From CAYPHY01 sp964410625 (lineage in GTDB: Bacteria > Chloroflexota > Anaerolineae > Promineifilales > Promineifilaceae): a DNA stretch of 64,000 nucleotides. The notes under the pieces are model-generated. The model had not been told where the DNA came from. It saw only the letters and a program-made list of their open reading frames with translations, and did not search any database. Shown here piece by piece: positions 41,834 to 50,632 of the stretch. The first letter of the stretch is position 1. Every line of letters starts with the position of its first letter. The stretch spans positions 1-64,000 of the forward strand of contig CAYPHY010000015.1 of assembly GCA_964410625.1 (NCBI GenBank), in the 5' to 3' direction. A program made the position numbers and the translations under genes.

Positions 41834-43120
41834 TTACCGGTCAATCTCACCCAAAACAATATCAATCGAACCGATGATCGCTACCAGGTCGGCGATAAAG
41901 GTTCCTTTAGCCATCAGCGGCAACGAAGCAAGACTTACAAAGGAGGGGGTGCGGAAGTGGCAGCGCGCGGGCTTGTTTGTGCCATTTCCGCGCAAGTAGC
42001 AGGCCAGTTCGCCCCGTGCCGATTCAATCGCCTGGAAGACGTACCCCTCTGGGGCGGTGTACCCTTCTGTCCACAGCTTGAAGTGGTGGATCACCGCTTC
42101 CATGCTGCGGCCGAGTTCGGCACGCGGCGGCGGCACAATCTTGCGATTATCAATGTTCACCGGCCCCTTCGGCAGCTTATCCAACGCCTGGCGGATGATG
42201 CGCAGGCTTTCTGTCATCTCGCGCATTCGCACGCGGTAACGTGCATAGACATCACCGTCCGGTTCCACCGGTATGTCGAATTCATATTGCTCATAGCCGC
42301 TATACGGCCGTGTCTTGCGGTTGTCCCACTCCACGCCGGAGCCGCGCAAACATGGCCCGGTTAGTCCCCAGGCAATCGCATCCTCGCCGGAGATGACTCC
42401 CACCTCTTTGGTGCGTTGCAGCCAGATGGGGTTGTTTTTCAACAGCGCTTCATAGTCGGCCATCTTTGCCGGGAAAAAGTCGAGGAAGTTACGAACGGCC
42501 GGTTCAAACTCATCCGGTACGTCGCGCCACAGGCCGCCGGGGCGGAAATAGCTGGTCATCATACGCTGCCCGGAAACCATCTCAAAGATGTCCAGCAGAT
42601 ACTCCCGTTCGCGGAAGCAGTAGAGGAAAACCGACATCGCCGCCAGATCGAGGGCGTGGGTCCCCAACCAGACCAGATGGCTGTTGATGCGCGTCAGTTC
42701 GCCCAAGATGACGCGCAATGCCTGGGCGCGAGGGGTTGCTTCAACGCCCAACAACTTCTCCACCGCCAGCACATAGGCCAGATTGTTGAGCATCGGATTG
42801 AGATAATCCGTCCGATCAGTCATGACCAGCGCCTTGTTATAGGTCTTGGCCTCCATGTTCTTTTCGATGCCGGTATGGAGGAAGCCAATGTCGGGCGCCA
42901 GGTTGATCGCGATTTCGCCATCCAGTTCCACTAGCAAACGCAACACGCCATGGGTGCTGGGATGCTGTGGCCCCATGCTCAAGAGTAGATGCTCTTCCGC
43001 ATCGGTGATTTCCATCCCCGTGCCAACTTTGGCGCGGAGTTCTTCAACAGTCAGTTCTTGGATGCTGTCTCCACCACTACCGGGCGAGCCGGACCGGGCG
43101 GATGATGAAACAGGAAACAT
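41834..43120 (-). CDS. nuoD: NADH-quinone oxidoreductase subunit D
   Basis: 428 residues. Hydrogenase-like 49-kDa subunit lining the quinone site. Conserved segments: SMGPQHPSTHGVLRLLVELD (about 50-68), GIEKNMEAKTYNKALVMTDR with DYLNPM, and the C-terminal VIGSIDIVLGEIDR. The N-terminal 30 residues (SSARSGSPGSGG) are low-complexity and not conserved; the ATG at 43120 is kept. Order C-D-E as usual. Confidence 0.97.
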   Translation of the reverse strand: MFPVSSSARSGSPGSGGDSIQELTVEELRAKVGTGMEITDAEEHLLLSMGPQHPSTHGVLRLLVELDGEIAINLAPDIGFLHTGIEKNMEAKTYNKALVMTDRTDYLNPMLNNLAYVLAVEKLLGVEATPRAQALRVILGELTRINSHLVWLGTHALDLAAMSVFLYCFREREYLLDIFEMVSGQRMMTSYFRPGGLWRDVPDEFEPAVRNFLDFFPAKMADYEALLKNNPIWLQRTKEVGVISGEDAIAWGLTGPCLRGSGVEWDNRKTRPYSGYEQYEFDIPVEPDGDVYARYRVRMREMTESLRIIRQALDKLPKGPVNIDNRKIVPPPRAELGRSMEAVIHHFKLWTEGYTAPEGYVFQAIESARGELACYLRGNGTNKPARCHFRTPSFVSLASLPLMAKGTFIADLVAIIGSIDIVLGEIDR

Positions 43121-43139
43121 AGCTGAATCCTTTGCTTTC

Positions 43140-43176
43140 GTTCGTAGTAATCCCTTGGTCTTATGGTGCTACGAAC
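43140..43176. repeat. Small stem-loop in the nuoC-nuoD spacer
   Basis: 8-bp arms GTTCGTAG (43140-43147) and CTACGAAC (43169-43176), starting two bases after the nuoC stop on the minus strand. Confidence 0.75.
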
Positions 43177-43178
43177 GC

Positions 43179-43700
43179 CTATTCCTTTGCATAAGGCTTC
43201 TTCGCGTCCACCTCTTGCCAGTTAAAGGAAAATTGGATTTCCTCATAGCCCAAGGGGTAATCCTTCCGTAAGGGATGGCCTTGCCAATCTTCCGGCAGAA
43301 ACAGGCGACGCAAACTGCCGTTGTCCTTGAACCGGATGCCCATCAGATCATAGACTTCCATCTCCAGCCAGGTGGCAATCGGCCAGACGTCGGCCAGGGT
43401 CTGCGGCCCTTCATCGGGGTCTTCGACCCACACGCGCAGCCGCAGCCGGTGTTTATTGGGCAAGGAGCAGAGATGGTAGCTGACGGCAAAGCGGGGATAG
43501 TCGGGTAGATAGTCGTCGCCGACGATATCGGAGAGGAAGTTGTAGCGCAGTGCCTCGTCGTCGCGTAGTAATTGGCACACGGCCGCCAACTGCTCCATCC
43601 GCAGCACCACCGTCCGTTCGCCACGAAAATCAATCACTTCCTCGAGGGCGTCGGGGAAGGCGGCCGTGATCTTTTCAACAACCAGTTCGTCCAGATTCAT
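43179..43700 (-). CDS. nuoC: NADH-quinone oxidoreductase subunit C
   Basis: 173 residues from the ATG at 43700, which overlaps the nuoB stop by one base (TAATG); a TTG three codons earlier would overlap more and lacks a site. 30-kDa subunit: YDLMGIRFKDNGSLRRLFLP and EDWQGHPLRKDYPLGYEE are the family signature near the C-terminus. Structural part of the peripheral arm without cofactors. Not fused to nuoD. Confidence 0.96.
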   Translation of the reverse strand: MNLDELVVEKITAAFPDALEEVIDFRGERTVVLRMEQLAAVCQLLRDDEALRYNFLSDIVGDDYLPDYPRFAVSYHLCSLPNKHRLRLRVWVEDPDEGPQTLADVWPIATWLEMEVYDLMGIRFKDNGSLRRLFLPEDWQGHPLRKDYPLGYEEIQFSFNWQEVDAKKPYAKE

Positions 43701-44182
43701 TACGCCCAATCCTCTAGCTTTTCGGTGCGGATCTTCTCATGCAGCGCCATGATGCCATCGATCAACGCCTCTGGCCGTGGCGGGCAACCGGCGACATAGA
43801 CATCCACCGGCACAATCTCATCCACGCCCTGCACAACCGCATAATTATTGAAGACGCCGCCACACGAGGCGCAATCGCCCATTGCGATCACCCACTTTGG
43901 CGAACCCATCTGGTCATAGAGGCGGCGCACGACCGGAGCCATCTTACGCGAGACGCGCCCGGCCACAATCATCAGGTCCGACTGGCGTGGTGACGGCCGA
44001 TTCAACTCCATCCCAAAGCGCGACGCATCATAGTTGGCTGCCTGGGTGGACATCATCTCAATGGCGCAACAAGCCAGGCCAAAGAGCAGCGGCCACATGG
44101 CGTTTGTGCGCCCCCAATTCACCACATCTTCTAAACGGGCGGTAACAATGCCCATATTACCCAACTTTTGCTCAATACCCAT
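43700..44182 (-). CDS. nuoB: NADH-quinone oxidoreductase subunit B
   Basis: 160 residues from the ATG at 44182, which has a TGAGGGAG ribosome site. An upstream in-frame start would translate the AGTGATGAG hairpin (LLITRHSSLFT) and is rejected. N2 [4Fe-4S] ligands: LACCAIEMM (adjacent cysteines, about 38-39), GDCASCGG (about 103) and VAGCPPRPE (about 133). It passes electrons to quinone at the NuoB-NuoD interface. Confidence 0.97.
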   Translation of the reverse strand: MGIEQKLGNMGIVTARLEDVVNWGRTNAMWPLLFGLACCAIEMMSTQAANYDASRFGMELNRPSPRQSDLMIVAGRVSRKMAPVVRRLYDQMGSPKWVIAMGDCASCGGVFNNYAVVQGVDEIVPVDVYVAGCPPRPEALIDGIMALHEKIRTEKLEDWA

Positions 44183-44200
44183 TTCAAACTCCCTCAGAAT

Positions 44201-44260
44201 AGTGAAGAGTGATGAGTGGCGAGTGATGAGTAACTCGTCACTCGCCACTCATCACTCTTT
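44201..44260. repeat. Word hairpin, AGTGATGAGTGGCG family (nuoA-nuoB spacer)
   Basis: Left arm 44201-44231 and right arm 44233-44260, over 27 bp with two or three mismatches. Begins at the nuoA stop (TAA followed by AGAGTGATGAGTGGCG on the minus strand). Confidence 0.94.
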
Positions 44261-44624
44261 ATTCCCATTCCAGAATGCCCTTCTTCCAGGCCCACAGGTC
44301 ACCCAGGAGAAACATCACCATGAAAACCATCATAGCGCCCAGGCCGAAATAGCCCAGCGACCGGAAGGTGACTGCCCAGGGAACCAATAGAATAATATCC
44401 ACATCAAAGAGGATAAATAGCACGGCGATGCGGTAGAACTTGACCGGCAATCGCCGCTGCGCCTCCCCAATCGGCGTCATACCCGATTCGTAAGGCATCA
44501 ATTTCCGCGCTGTTGCTTGCTTCGGGCCAAGTACCAACGACAGCGTCGGCAACAGAATCGCAAAGAAAAGGGCTATGCCCAGTAGCACGGCAATGGGGAG
44601 GTAATCTATTAAGATTTGTTCCAT
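44259..44624 (-). CDS. nuoA: NADH-quinone oxidoreductase subunit A
   Basis: 121 residues, three membrane helices, normal length. Signature between helices 1 and 2: YESGMTPIGEAQRRLPVKFY, then VLFILFDVDIILLVPWAV with the conserved acidic residues. First gene of the locus; a candidate promoter lies about 100 bases upstream (44727-44754). Confidence 0.96.
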   Translation of the reverse strand: MEQILIDYLPIAVLLGIALFFAILLPTLSLVLGPKQATARKLMPYESGMTPIGEAQRRLPVKFYRIAVLFILFDVDIILLVPWAVTFRSLGYFGLGAMMVFMVMFLLGDLWAWKKGILEWE

Positions 44625-44641
44625 AAGCGCGTCATCCGGTA

Positions 44642-44712
44642 GTCTCTAATCGCCAATCTCCACGCTCTAATCCCTGACATTGCAGATTAGAAATTGGAGA
44701 GTGAAAGATTGT
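44642..44712. repeat. Word hairpin, GAGATTGG family, in the nuo leader
   Basis: Left arm TAGTCTCTAATCGCCAATCTCC (44640-44661), right arm GATTAGAAATTGGAGAGTG (44687-44705). It lies between the candidate nuo promoter and nuoA, so it would be in the 5' leader. Confidence 0.85.
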
Positions 44713-44726
44713 TAATCTATATGTGC

Positions 44727-44754
44727 ATTTTATCACAATCAAATGCCTCAGCAA
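44727..44754 (-). promoter_or_regulatory. Candidate promoter of the nuo locus
   Basis: On the minus strand TTGCTG (44749-44754), 16-bp spacer, TAAAAT (44727-44732). It lies in the AT-rich stretch between the rpoD-nuoA terminator and nuoA. Partial -35 match, so tentative. Confidence 0.4.
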
Positions 44755-44797
44755 AGGCATTGAGCTGAATTATGAGCGTAGTATATATCTATATAAC

Positions 44798-44827
44798 AAA
44801 TAGAGCGATTAAAAAATCGCTCTATTT
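44798..44827. terminator. Stem-loop between rpoD and nuoA
   Basis: Perfect 13-bp stem AAATAGAGCGATT / AATCGCTCTATTT (44798-44810 and 44815-44827) with loop AAAA. It lies downstream of the rpoD stop and upstream of the nuo promoter, so it probably separates the two transcripts. T-tracts are short. Confidence 0.7.
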
Positions 44828-44855
44828 TCAGCTATTCGCTACTTTAGGTGTGTGT

Positions 44856-44950
44856 CGGAAAGTTCGCTTAGAAACCGGGTTTCTATCGAGCAAACGATTC
44901 TGTCTAGTAAAAGCTAAGAAACCCGGTTTCTGTTCTCAAGAAACTTTCCG
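44856..44950. repeat. MITE-like inverted-repeat element with AGAAACCGGGTTTCT core
   Basis: Outer arms CGGAAAGTT (44856-44864) and AACTTTCCG (44942-44950), inner perfect 15-bp arms (44870-44884 and 44917-44931). 95 bp, no coding content. From memory, the core AGAAACCCGGTTTCT is a highly iterated palindrome in some cyanobacterial genomes; here it is in a Chloroflexota-like context. Confidence 0.8.
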
Positions 44951-45016
44951 CATTTTCTTGGAATTTGTCACGGCCGAGTTCGTGACAAAAGGAGTGGGGA
45001 TAGTACGGCCGCATCG

Positions 45017-46768
<1,752 letters not shown>

Positions 46769-46850
46769 TTACGTTTTAATGACAATGACAATAACTTTGG
46801 ACCGAATATTCTCAGATACAACGAAGGGGTGGGTCAATCGTGTTATGATG

Positions 46851-48837
46851 CTACCTGGCTCTGTTTTCTTTGGCTCGCCGGCGTGTCACAGAGGACATGG
46901 CTGCTCTGGCCCGGTTGATATTAGTAATCAACTGATGCGACATTAAAATTTGTTCGCTATATAACTCATTAAAACCTGCATCGGTTTCCCGTTCTTCTCT
47001 TGCTAAATGAGCGAATAGTTCATTGTGTTCTTTCAGACGCTCTGCCCGCCAATCGAGCACAGATGAGACAAGGGTATCCGGTAGGCGATCTAGCTTTGAC
47101 TCGGACACGGCCGACAACTTTAGCAAAGCATATACTCGCGCCGACAATGAATCTTCTAAATCATCGCACAATTCTTCAATCGTGACAACCGATGAAACGG
47201 CAAGTCGTTGCTTGAGGGCTAGGAAGATAGCCCTATCTTCTACCGTTTCAAAGTCATTGGCCGACACCTCCGGCTGTCCGTAGGTGTGGAGGAGCTTGTT
47301 GACGGCGGCCAGGACGTGGGGATATTGCAGGCATTGGCGCAAGAAGTTGGCCTCGCGGGCGCGGCCGCCTCGCTTTTGCTNNNNNNNNNNNNNNNNNNNN
47401 NNNNNNNNNNNNNNNNNNNNNNNNNNNNNNNNNNNNNNNNNNNNNNNNNNNNNNNNNNNNNNNNNNNNNNNNNNNNNNNNGTCGCGGCTGTGCCTGTCGC
47501 AGCTTTCCCTGTGCCTGCCGCAGCGCGATCTCATCAATTTGCAGCTTATCGGCCAACATGCGCCGGTAATGATCGCGCTCCACCGGGTCGGCGATGTCAC
47601 CGATCAGCGGCAATACCTGTTGGGCGACGGCCGATTTCGCCTTGCCATCGCTCAAATCCAGATCGCGGCTGACCACATCCAGCACATAGGCGACCACCGG
47701 TTTGGCCGTCGCCAGCAAGCGCGGCCACTGTTGCGGGTTGGCACGGATCAGGCTGTCCGGGTCTTGCCCTTCAGGGAGGGTGATGACGCGGATATCGGTT
47801 TTCAGCCGCCCTTCCGATTGCACCAGCCCCCGCGCATTAAAGCGGATTTCATAGTCGCGGTCGAGCGTCTCGCGGGCGACCTCCAGGCTGCGTAGCGTAG
47901 CCTTCGCTCCGGCCGCGTCCGCATCCAACGCCAGCACCAACTGCTTCGCATACCGTTGCAACTGGCGCAACTGCTCCTCGGTCAGCGCCGTCCCCATCTG
48001 TGCCACTACATTGCGATAGCCCGCTTGCCACGCTTGCATCACATCCAGATACCCTTCGACGATCACCGCCTGTCGCGCTTCGCGGATGTGGCGGCGGGCC
48101 ATATCCAGCCCAAAGAGCAGGCGGCTTTTGTCAAACAGCAGCGTTTGCGGCGAATTGAGATACTTGGGAACCCCATCCTTGTCCAACGTCCGCGCCCCAA
48201 AGCCGACGACACGGCCGTTCAAATCGCGAATGGGGATCATCAGCCGGTTGCGAAAACGGTCATAACGCCGCCCCTTTTCCGGGTTTTCGGTCAGCAAGCC
48301 CGCCCGCAATAAATCCTCGTCGTTGTAGCCCTGGGCGTTGAAGTGGGTGCGGCAGTTGTCCCAACCATCGAGGGCGTAGCCGAGTTGGAAGCCGGCAATG
48401 GTCTCGGCCGATAGCTGGCGGCCGTCCACATAAGCCCGCGTCTCCTCTGCCTGGGGAGCGTGGAGCAGGAGTTGGTGGAAGTAGTCGGCGGCGGAGGCCA
48501 TCAGCTCGACCAGTTTGTCTTCGGCCGCTTGTTGCCGCTTGTCCACCCGCTTCGCTTCTAGCTCGACCCCCGCTTGCCGCGCCAGTTCCTCAAGCGCTTC
48601 CTTAAAGTCCCAGCCGTGCTTCTTCATCACGAAGCTGAACACGTCGCCGCCCTCGGCACACGCGCCGAAGCAACGCCAGGTCTGTGTCTCAGGGAAGACA
48701 TAGAAGGCAGGGGTGCGGGAATTGGCGTGGAAGGGGCAAAAACCGGCATAGTTGCGTCCGGATCGGCGCAACTGCACGTGTTCGCCCACCACGTCCACAA
48801 TATCCAGCCGGTTCTTAATTTCCTCGGTAACGCTCAT
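46851..48837 (-). CDS. dnaG: DNA primase, interrupted by an assembly gap
   Basis: N-terminal zinc-binding domain (FCPFHANSRTPAFYVFPETQ and WRCFGACAEGGDVFSFVM), RNA polymerase domain, TOPRIM domain (AVIVEGYLDVMQAWQAG and VLALDADAAGAKATLRSLEV) and, after the gap, a helical C-terminal helicase-binding domain (LRQCLQYPHVLAAVNKLLHT). It makes RNA primers for replication. The two parts are in different frames only because the N run has an arbitrary length: the real gap must be a multiple of three. A repeat-encoded QAQGKLRQAQ stretch borders the gap. The C-terminus overlaps the spacer to rpoD. I treat this as one intact gene. Confidence 0.92.
47381..47480. other. Assembly gap (100 N) inside dnaG
   Basis: One base of a codon lies on the upper side and two on the lower side, so an intact dnaG requires a missing length that is a multiple of three. 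The flanking DNA is a low-complexity repeat, which is a likely cause of the break. Confidence 0.95.
47481..47530. repeat. GCTGCGGCAGGCACAGG word repeat within dnaG
   Basis: Two imperfect copies of GCTGCGRCAGGCACAG on the minus strand, encoding LRQAQGKLRQAQPR beside the gap. The same peptide-encoding repeat is familiar from other Chloroflexota proteins. It lies in the linker before the C-terminal domain. Confidence 0.75.
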
Positions 48838-48839
48838 GA

Positions 48840-48928
48840 ATGGTTCATGGTGAATGGTTAACGGTTAATGGTCAATAACGCGTTAGCCTGTTGCCTGCCA
48901 CCTGCTACTTTCCACCTGCTACCTCTAA
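48840..48928. repeat. Two word arrays upstream of dnaG
   Basis: GGTTCATGGTGAATGGTTAAC words (48840-48872) followed by GCCTGCCACCTGCTAC words of the GCAGGTG family (48890-48925). Stretch 48838-49437 otherwise contains the duplication at 49095-49390 and no supported gene. Confidence 0.8.
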
Positions 48929-49094
48929 TTATATCCTACACTGCGATAAGATTCTAAACATTGCTACGGCCGATGGCCGCAAAAATAGCGTTACTTCATC
49001 AACCACAGAGCGTTATGGATTGAATGGACCAGCATGGTAAAACAGGAGGTCCGCAGCAACCCATCAAAATCAGGGGTTATCTGCGTTTCACACT

Positions 49095-49390
49095 AAGTGC
49101 GTTGTTTCAAAAGCTTGAACAACTGTCATTCCGAGCAGAGTCTTCGGAGCGAGGAATCCCTTGCGATTTCGTTGACCCGTATTGATAGGGATTCCTCGCT
49201 CCGCTCGGAATGACGAGTGAGCAAACAACTTTTGAAACAGTCTGGTAAGTGCATTGTTTCAAAAGCTTGAACAACTGTCATTCCGAGCAGAGTCTTCGGA
49301 GCGAGGAATCCCTTGCGATTTCGTTGACCAGCATATTGATAGGCATTCCTCGCTCCGCTCGGAATGACGTTGCGATCGCCTTTGAAACAC
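49095..49390. repeat. Direct duplication of a palindromic 150-bp element
   Basis: Two copies (49095-49244 and 49247-49390, period 152). Each copy has GTTTCAAAAGCTTGAACAAC at one end and TTTGAAACA at the other, with a long inner inverted pair GTCATTCCGAGC / GCTCGGAATGAC and GCGAGGAATCCC / GGATTCCTCGC. This is the architecture of a MITE or BIME. Any reading frame in it is a by-product. Confidence 0.92.
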
Positions 49391-49400
49391 TGTACTAAGA

Positions 49401-49428
49401 TTACAATAGCTGCTATCAGTTGTATAAT
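49401..49428 (+). promoter_or_regulatory. Promoter with consensus TATAAT, nearly leaderless gene start
   Basis: TTACAA (49401-49406), 16-bp spacer, TATAAT (49423-49428). The ATG of the glycosyltransferase is at 49438, ten bases after the -10, so the message would start within a few bases of the codon. No Shine-Dalgarno is present. Promoter lies just after the palindromic duplication. Confidence 0.55.
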
Positions 49429-49437
49429 CGGCCGTCT

Positions 49438-50610
49438 ATGGAGCATTCAGACAACCCGGCGGCGAAACGGCCGCTCCGTATCTGCTACTTCGGCACCTAT
49501 CGCGCCCACTATATGCGCAACCAACTACTGATCCTCGGTCTGCGGAGCCAGCCGGACGTAGAGGTGTACGAGTGCCACGCTACGCTCTGGCGCGGCATCG
49601 AAGATCGAGTGGCGCAGGCCAGTGGCGGCTGGCGCAACCCCCGCTTTTGGCTGCGTGTCCTGGCCGCCTACTGCCAACTGCTCGCTGCCCACTGGCGCAC
49701 CCCCGCCTACGACATCATGCTCGTGGGCTACCCCGGCCAATTCGACGCCTATCTCGGCCGCTTGCTCTCCTGGTGGCGGCGCAAGCCGATGGCGCTCGAC
49801 ATCCTCATGTCGCTGCATCTCATCGCCGAAGAGCGCGGTCTCACGAAGCGCAGCCCCTTCACCGGCCGCTTGCTCTTTTGGCTGGAGAAGGGGGGATTGA
49901 AGCTGCCCGATTTGCTGATTGCCGACACGGCCGCCTATGAAGCGTATTACCGCGACAAGTACAGCTTGTCGCCTGACCGCTTCCGCCGCGTACCACTGGG
50001 AGCCGACGACCGGCTCTTTTACCCGCGCCCAGTGCGGCCGCCTGACGATTGCTTTCGCGTCACCTATCATGGCACGTTTCTCCCCTCGCATGGGCTGGGG
50101 ACGATTGTCCGCGCGGCCGCCTTGCTGCGCGACCAGCCCGACATCCAATTTCACTTTTACGGCGAAGGCCCGGAGCTGGCCCCGACCAGGGCATTTGCCG
50201 AGCAGGAAGGGCTGTCCAATGTTGTTTTCCACGGCCACATCCCGCAGCAAAGATTGCCCGATGCACTGGCTGCCTCGCATGTCGTCTTGGGGGTGATCGG
50301 CACGACCCCCCAGGCGTTGATGACGGTGCAAAACAAGGTGTGGGAGGGGCTGGCGATGGCGCGACCGGTGATTAACGGCGATTCACCCACCGTGCGTGAA
50401 ATCATGCGCCACGAGGAACACCTTTACCTCATCCCACGCGACGATCCGCCCGCGCTGGCGGCGGCCGTTCGCCGCCTGAAAGAGAACCCGATGTTGCGCG
50501 ACCGTCTCTCCCAGGCGGGTTATGCGCGTTATCGCGCCAATAATACGATTGAAGCCAACGGCCGCAAACTGGCTGAAGCGTTGCGCCAGGAAGCGGAAAA
50601 AATCGTCTAG
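49438..50610 (+). CDS. Glycosyltransferase, GT4-type
   Basis: 390 residues from the ATG at 49438; an upstream TTG lies within the -10 box and is not used. N-terminal domain RICYFGTYRAHYMRNQLLIL, donor domain from about 205 with YHGTFLPSHGLGTIVRAAAL, IQFHFYGEGPELAPT, VVFHGHIPQQRLPDALAASH and the terminal KVWEGLAMARPVINGDSPTV. The canonical E-x7-E is partly replaced (ALMTVQNKVWEGLA), so catalytic details may differ. Probably acts on a surface glycan. The GT-C gene follows after 22 bases, on the same strand, so the two form an operon. Confidence 0.88.
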   Translation: MEHSDNPAAKRPLRICYFGTYRAHYMRNQLLILGLRSQPDVEVYECHATLWRGIEDRVAQASGGWRNPRFWLRVLAAYCQLLAAHWRTPAYDIMLVGYPGQFDAYLGRLLSWWRRKPMALDILMSLHLIAEERGLTKRSPFTGRLLFWLEKGGLKLPDLLIADTAAYEAYYRDKYSLSPDRFRRVPLGADDRLFYPRPVRPPDDCFRVTYHGTFLPSHGLGTIVRAAALLRDQPDIQFHFYGEGPELAPTRAFAEQEGLSNVVFHGHIPQQRLPDALAASHVVLGVIGTTPQALMTVQNKVWEGLAMARPVINGDSPTVREIMRHEEHLYLIPRDDPPALAAAVRRLKENPMLRDRLSQAGYARYRANNTIEANGRKLAEALRQEAEKIV

Positions 50611-50632
50611 CCCACTAATCCACCAACCCACT

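Noticed and set aside
46851..48837. dnaG as a frameshifted pseudogene
   Set aside because: The frame change coincides with an N run of arbitrary length; both sides are intact primase domains.
49095..49390. CRISPR array
   Set aside because: Only two direct repeats of about 150 bp with internal palindromes; no spacers of uniform size and no cas genes.
49126..49446. Minus-strand frame in the palindromic duplication
   Set aside because: The predicted peptide repeats itself because it translates the two copies of the element; no independent evidence of coding.
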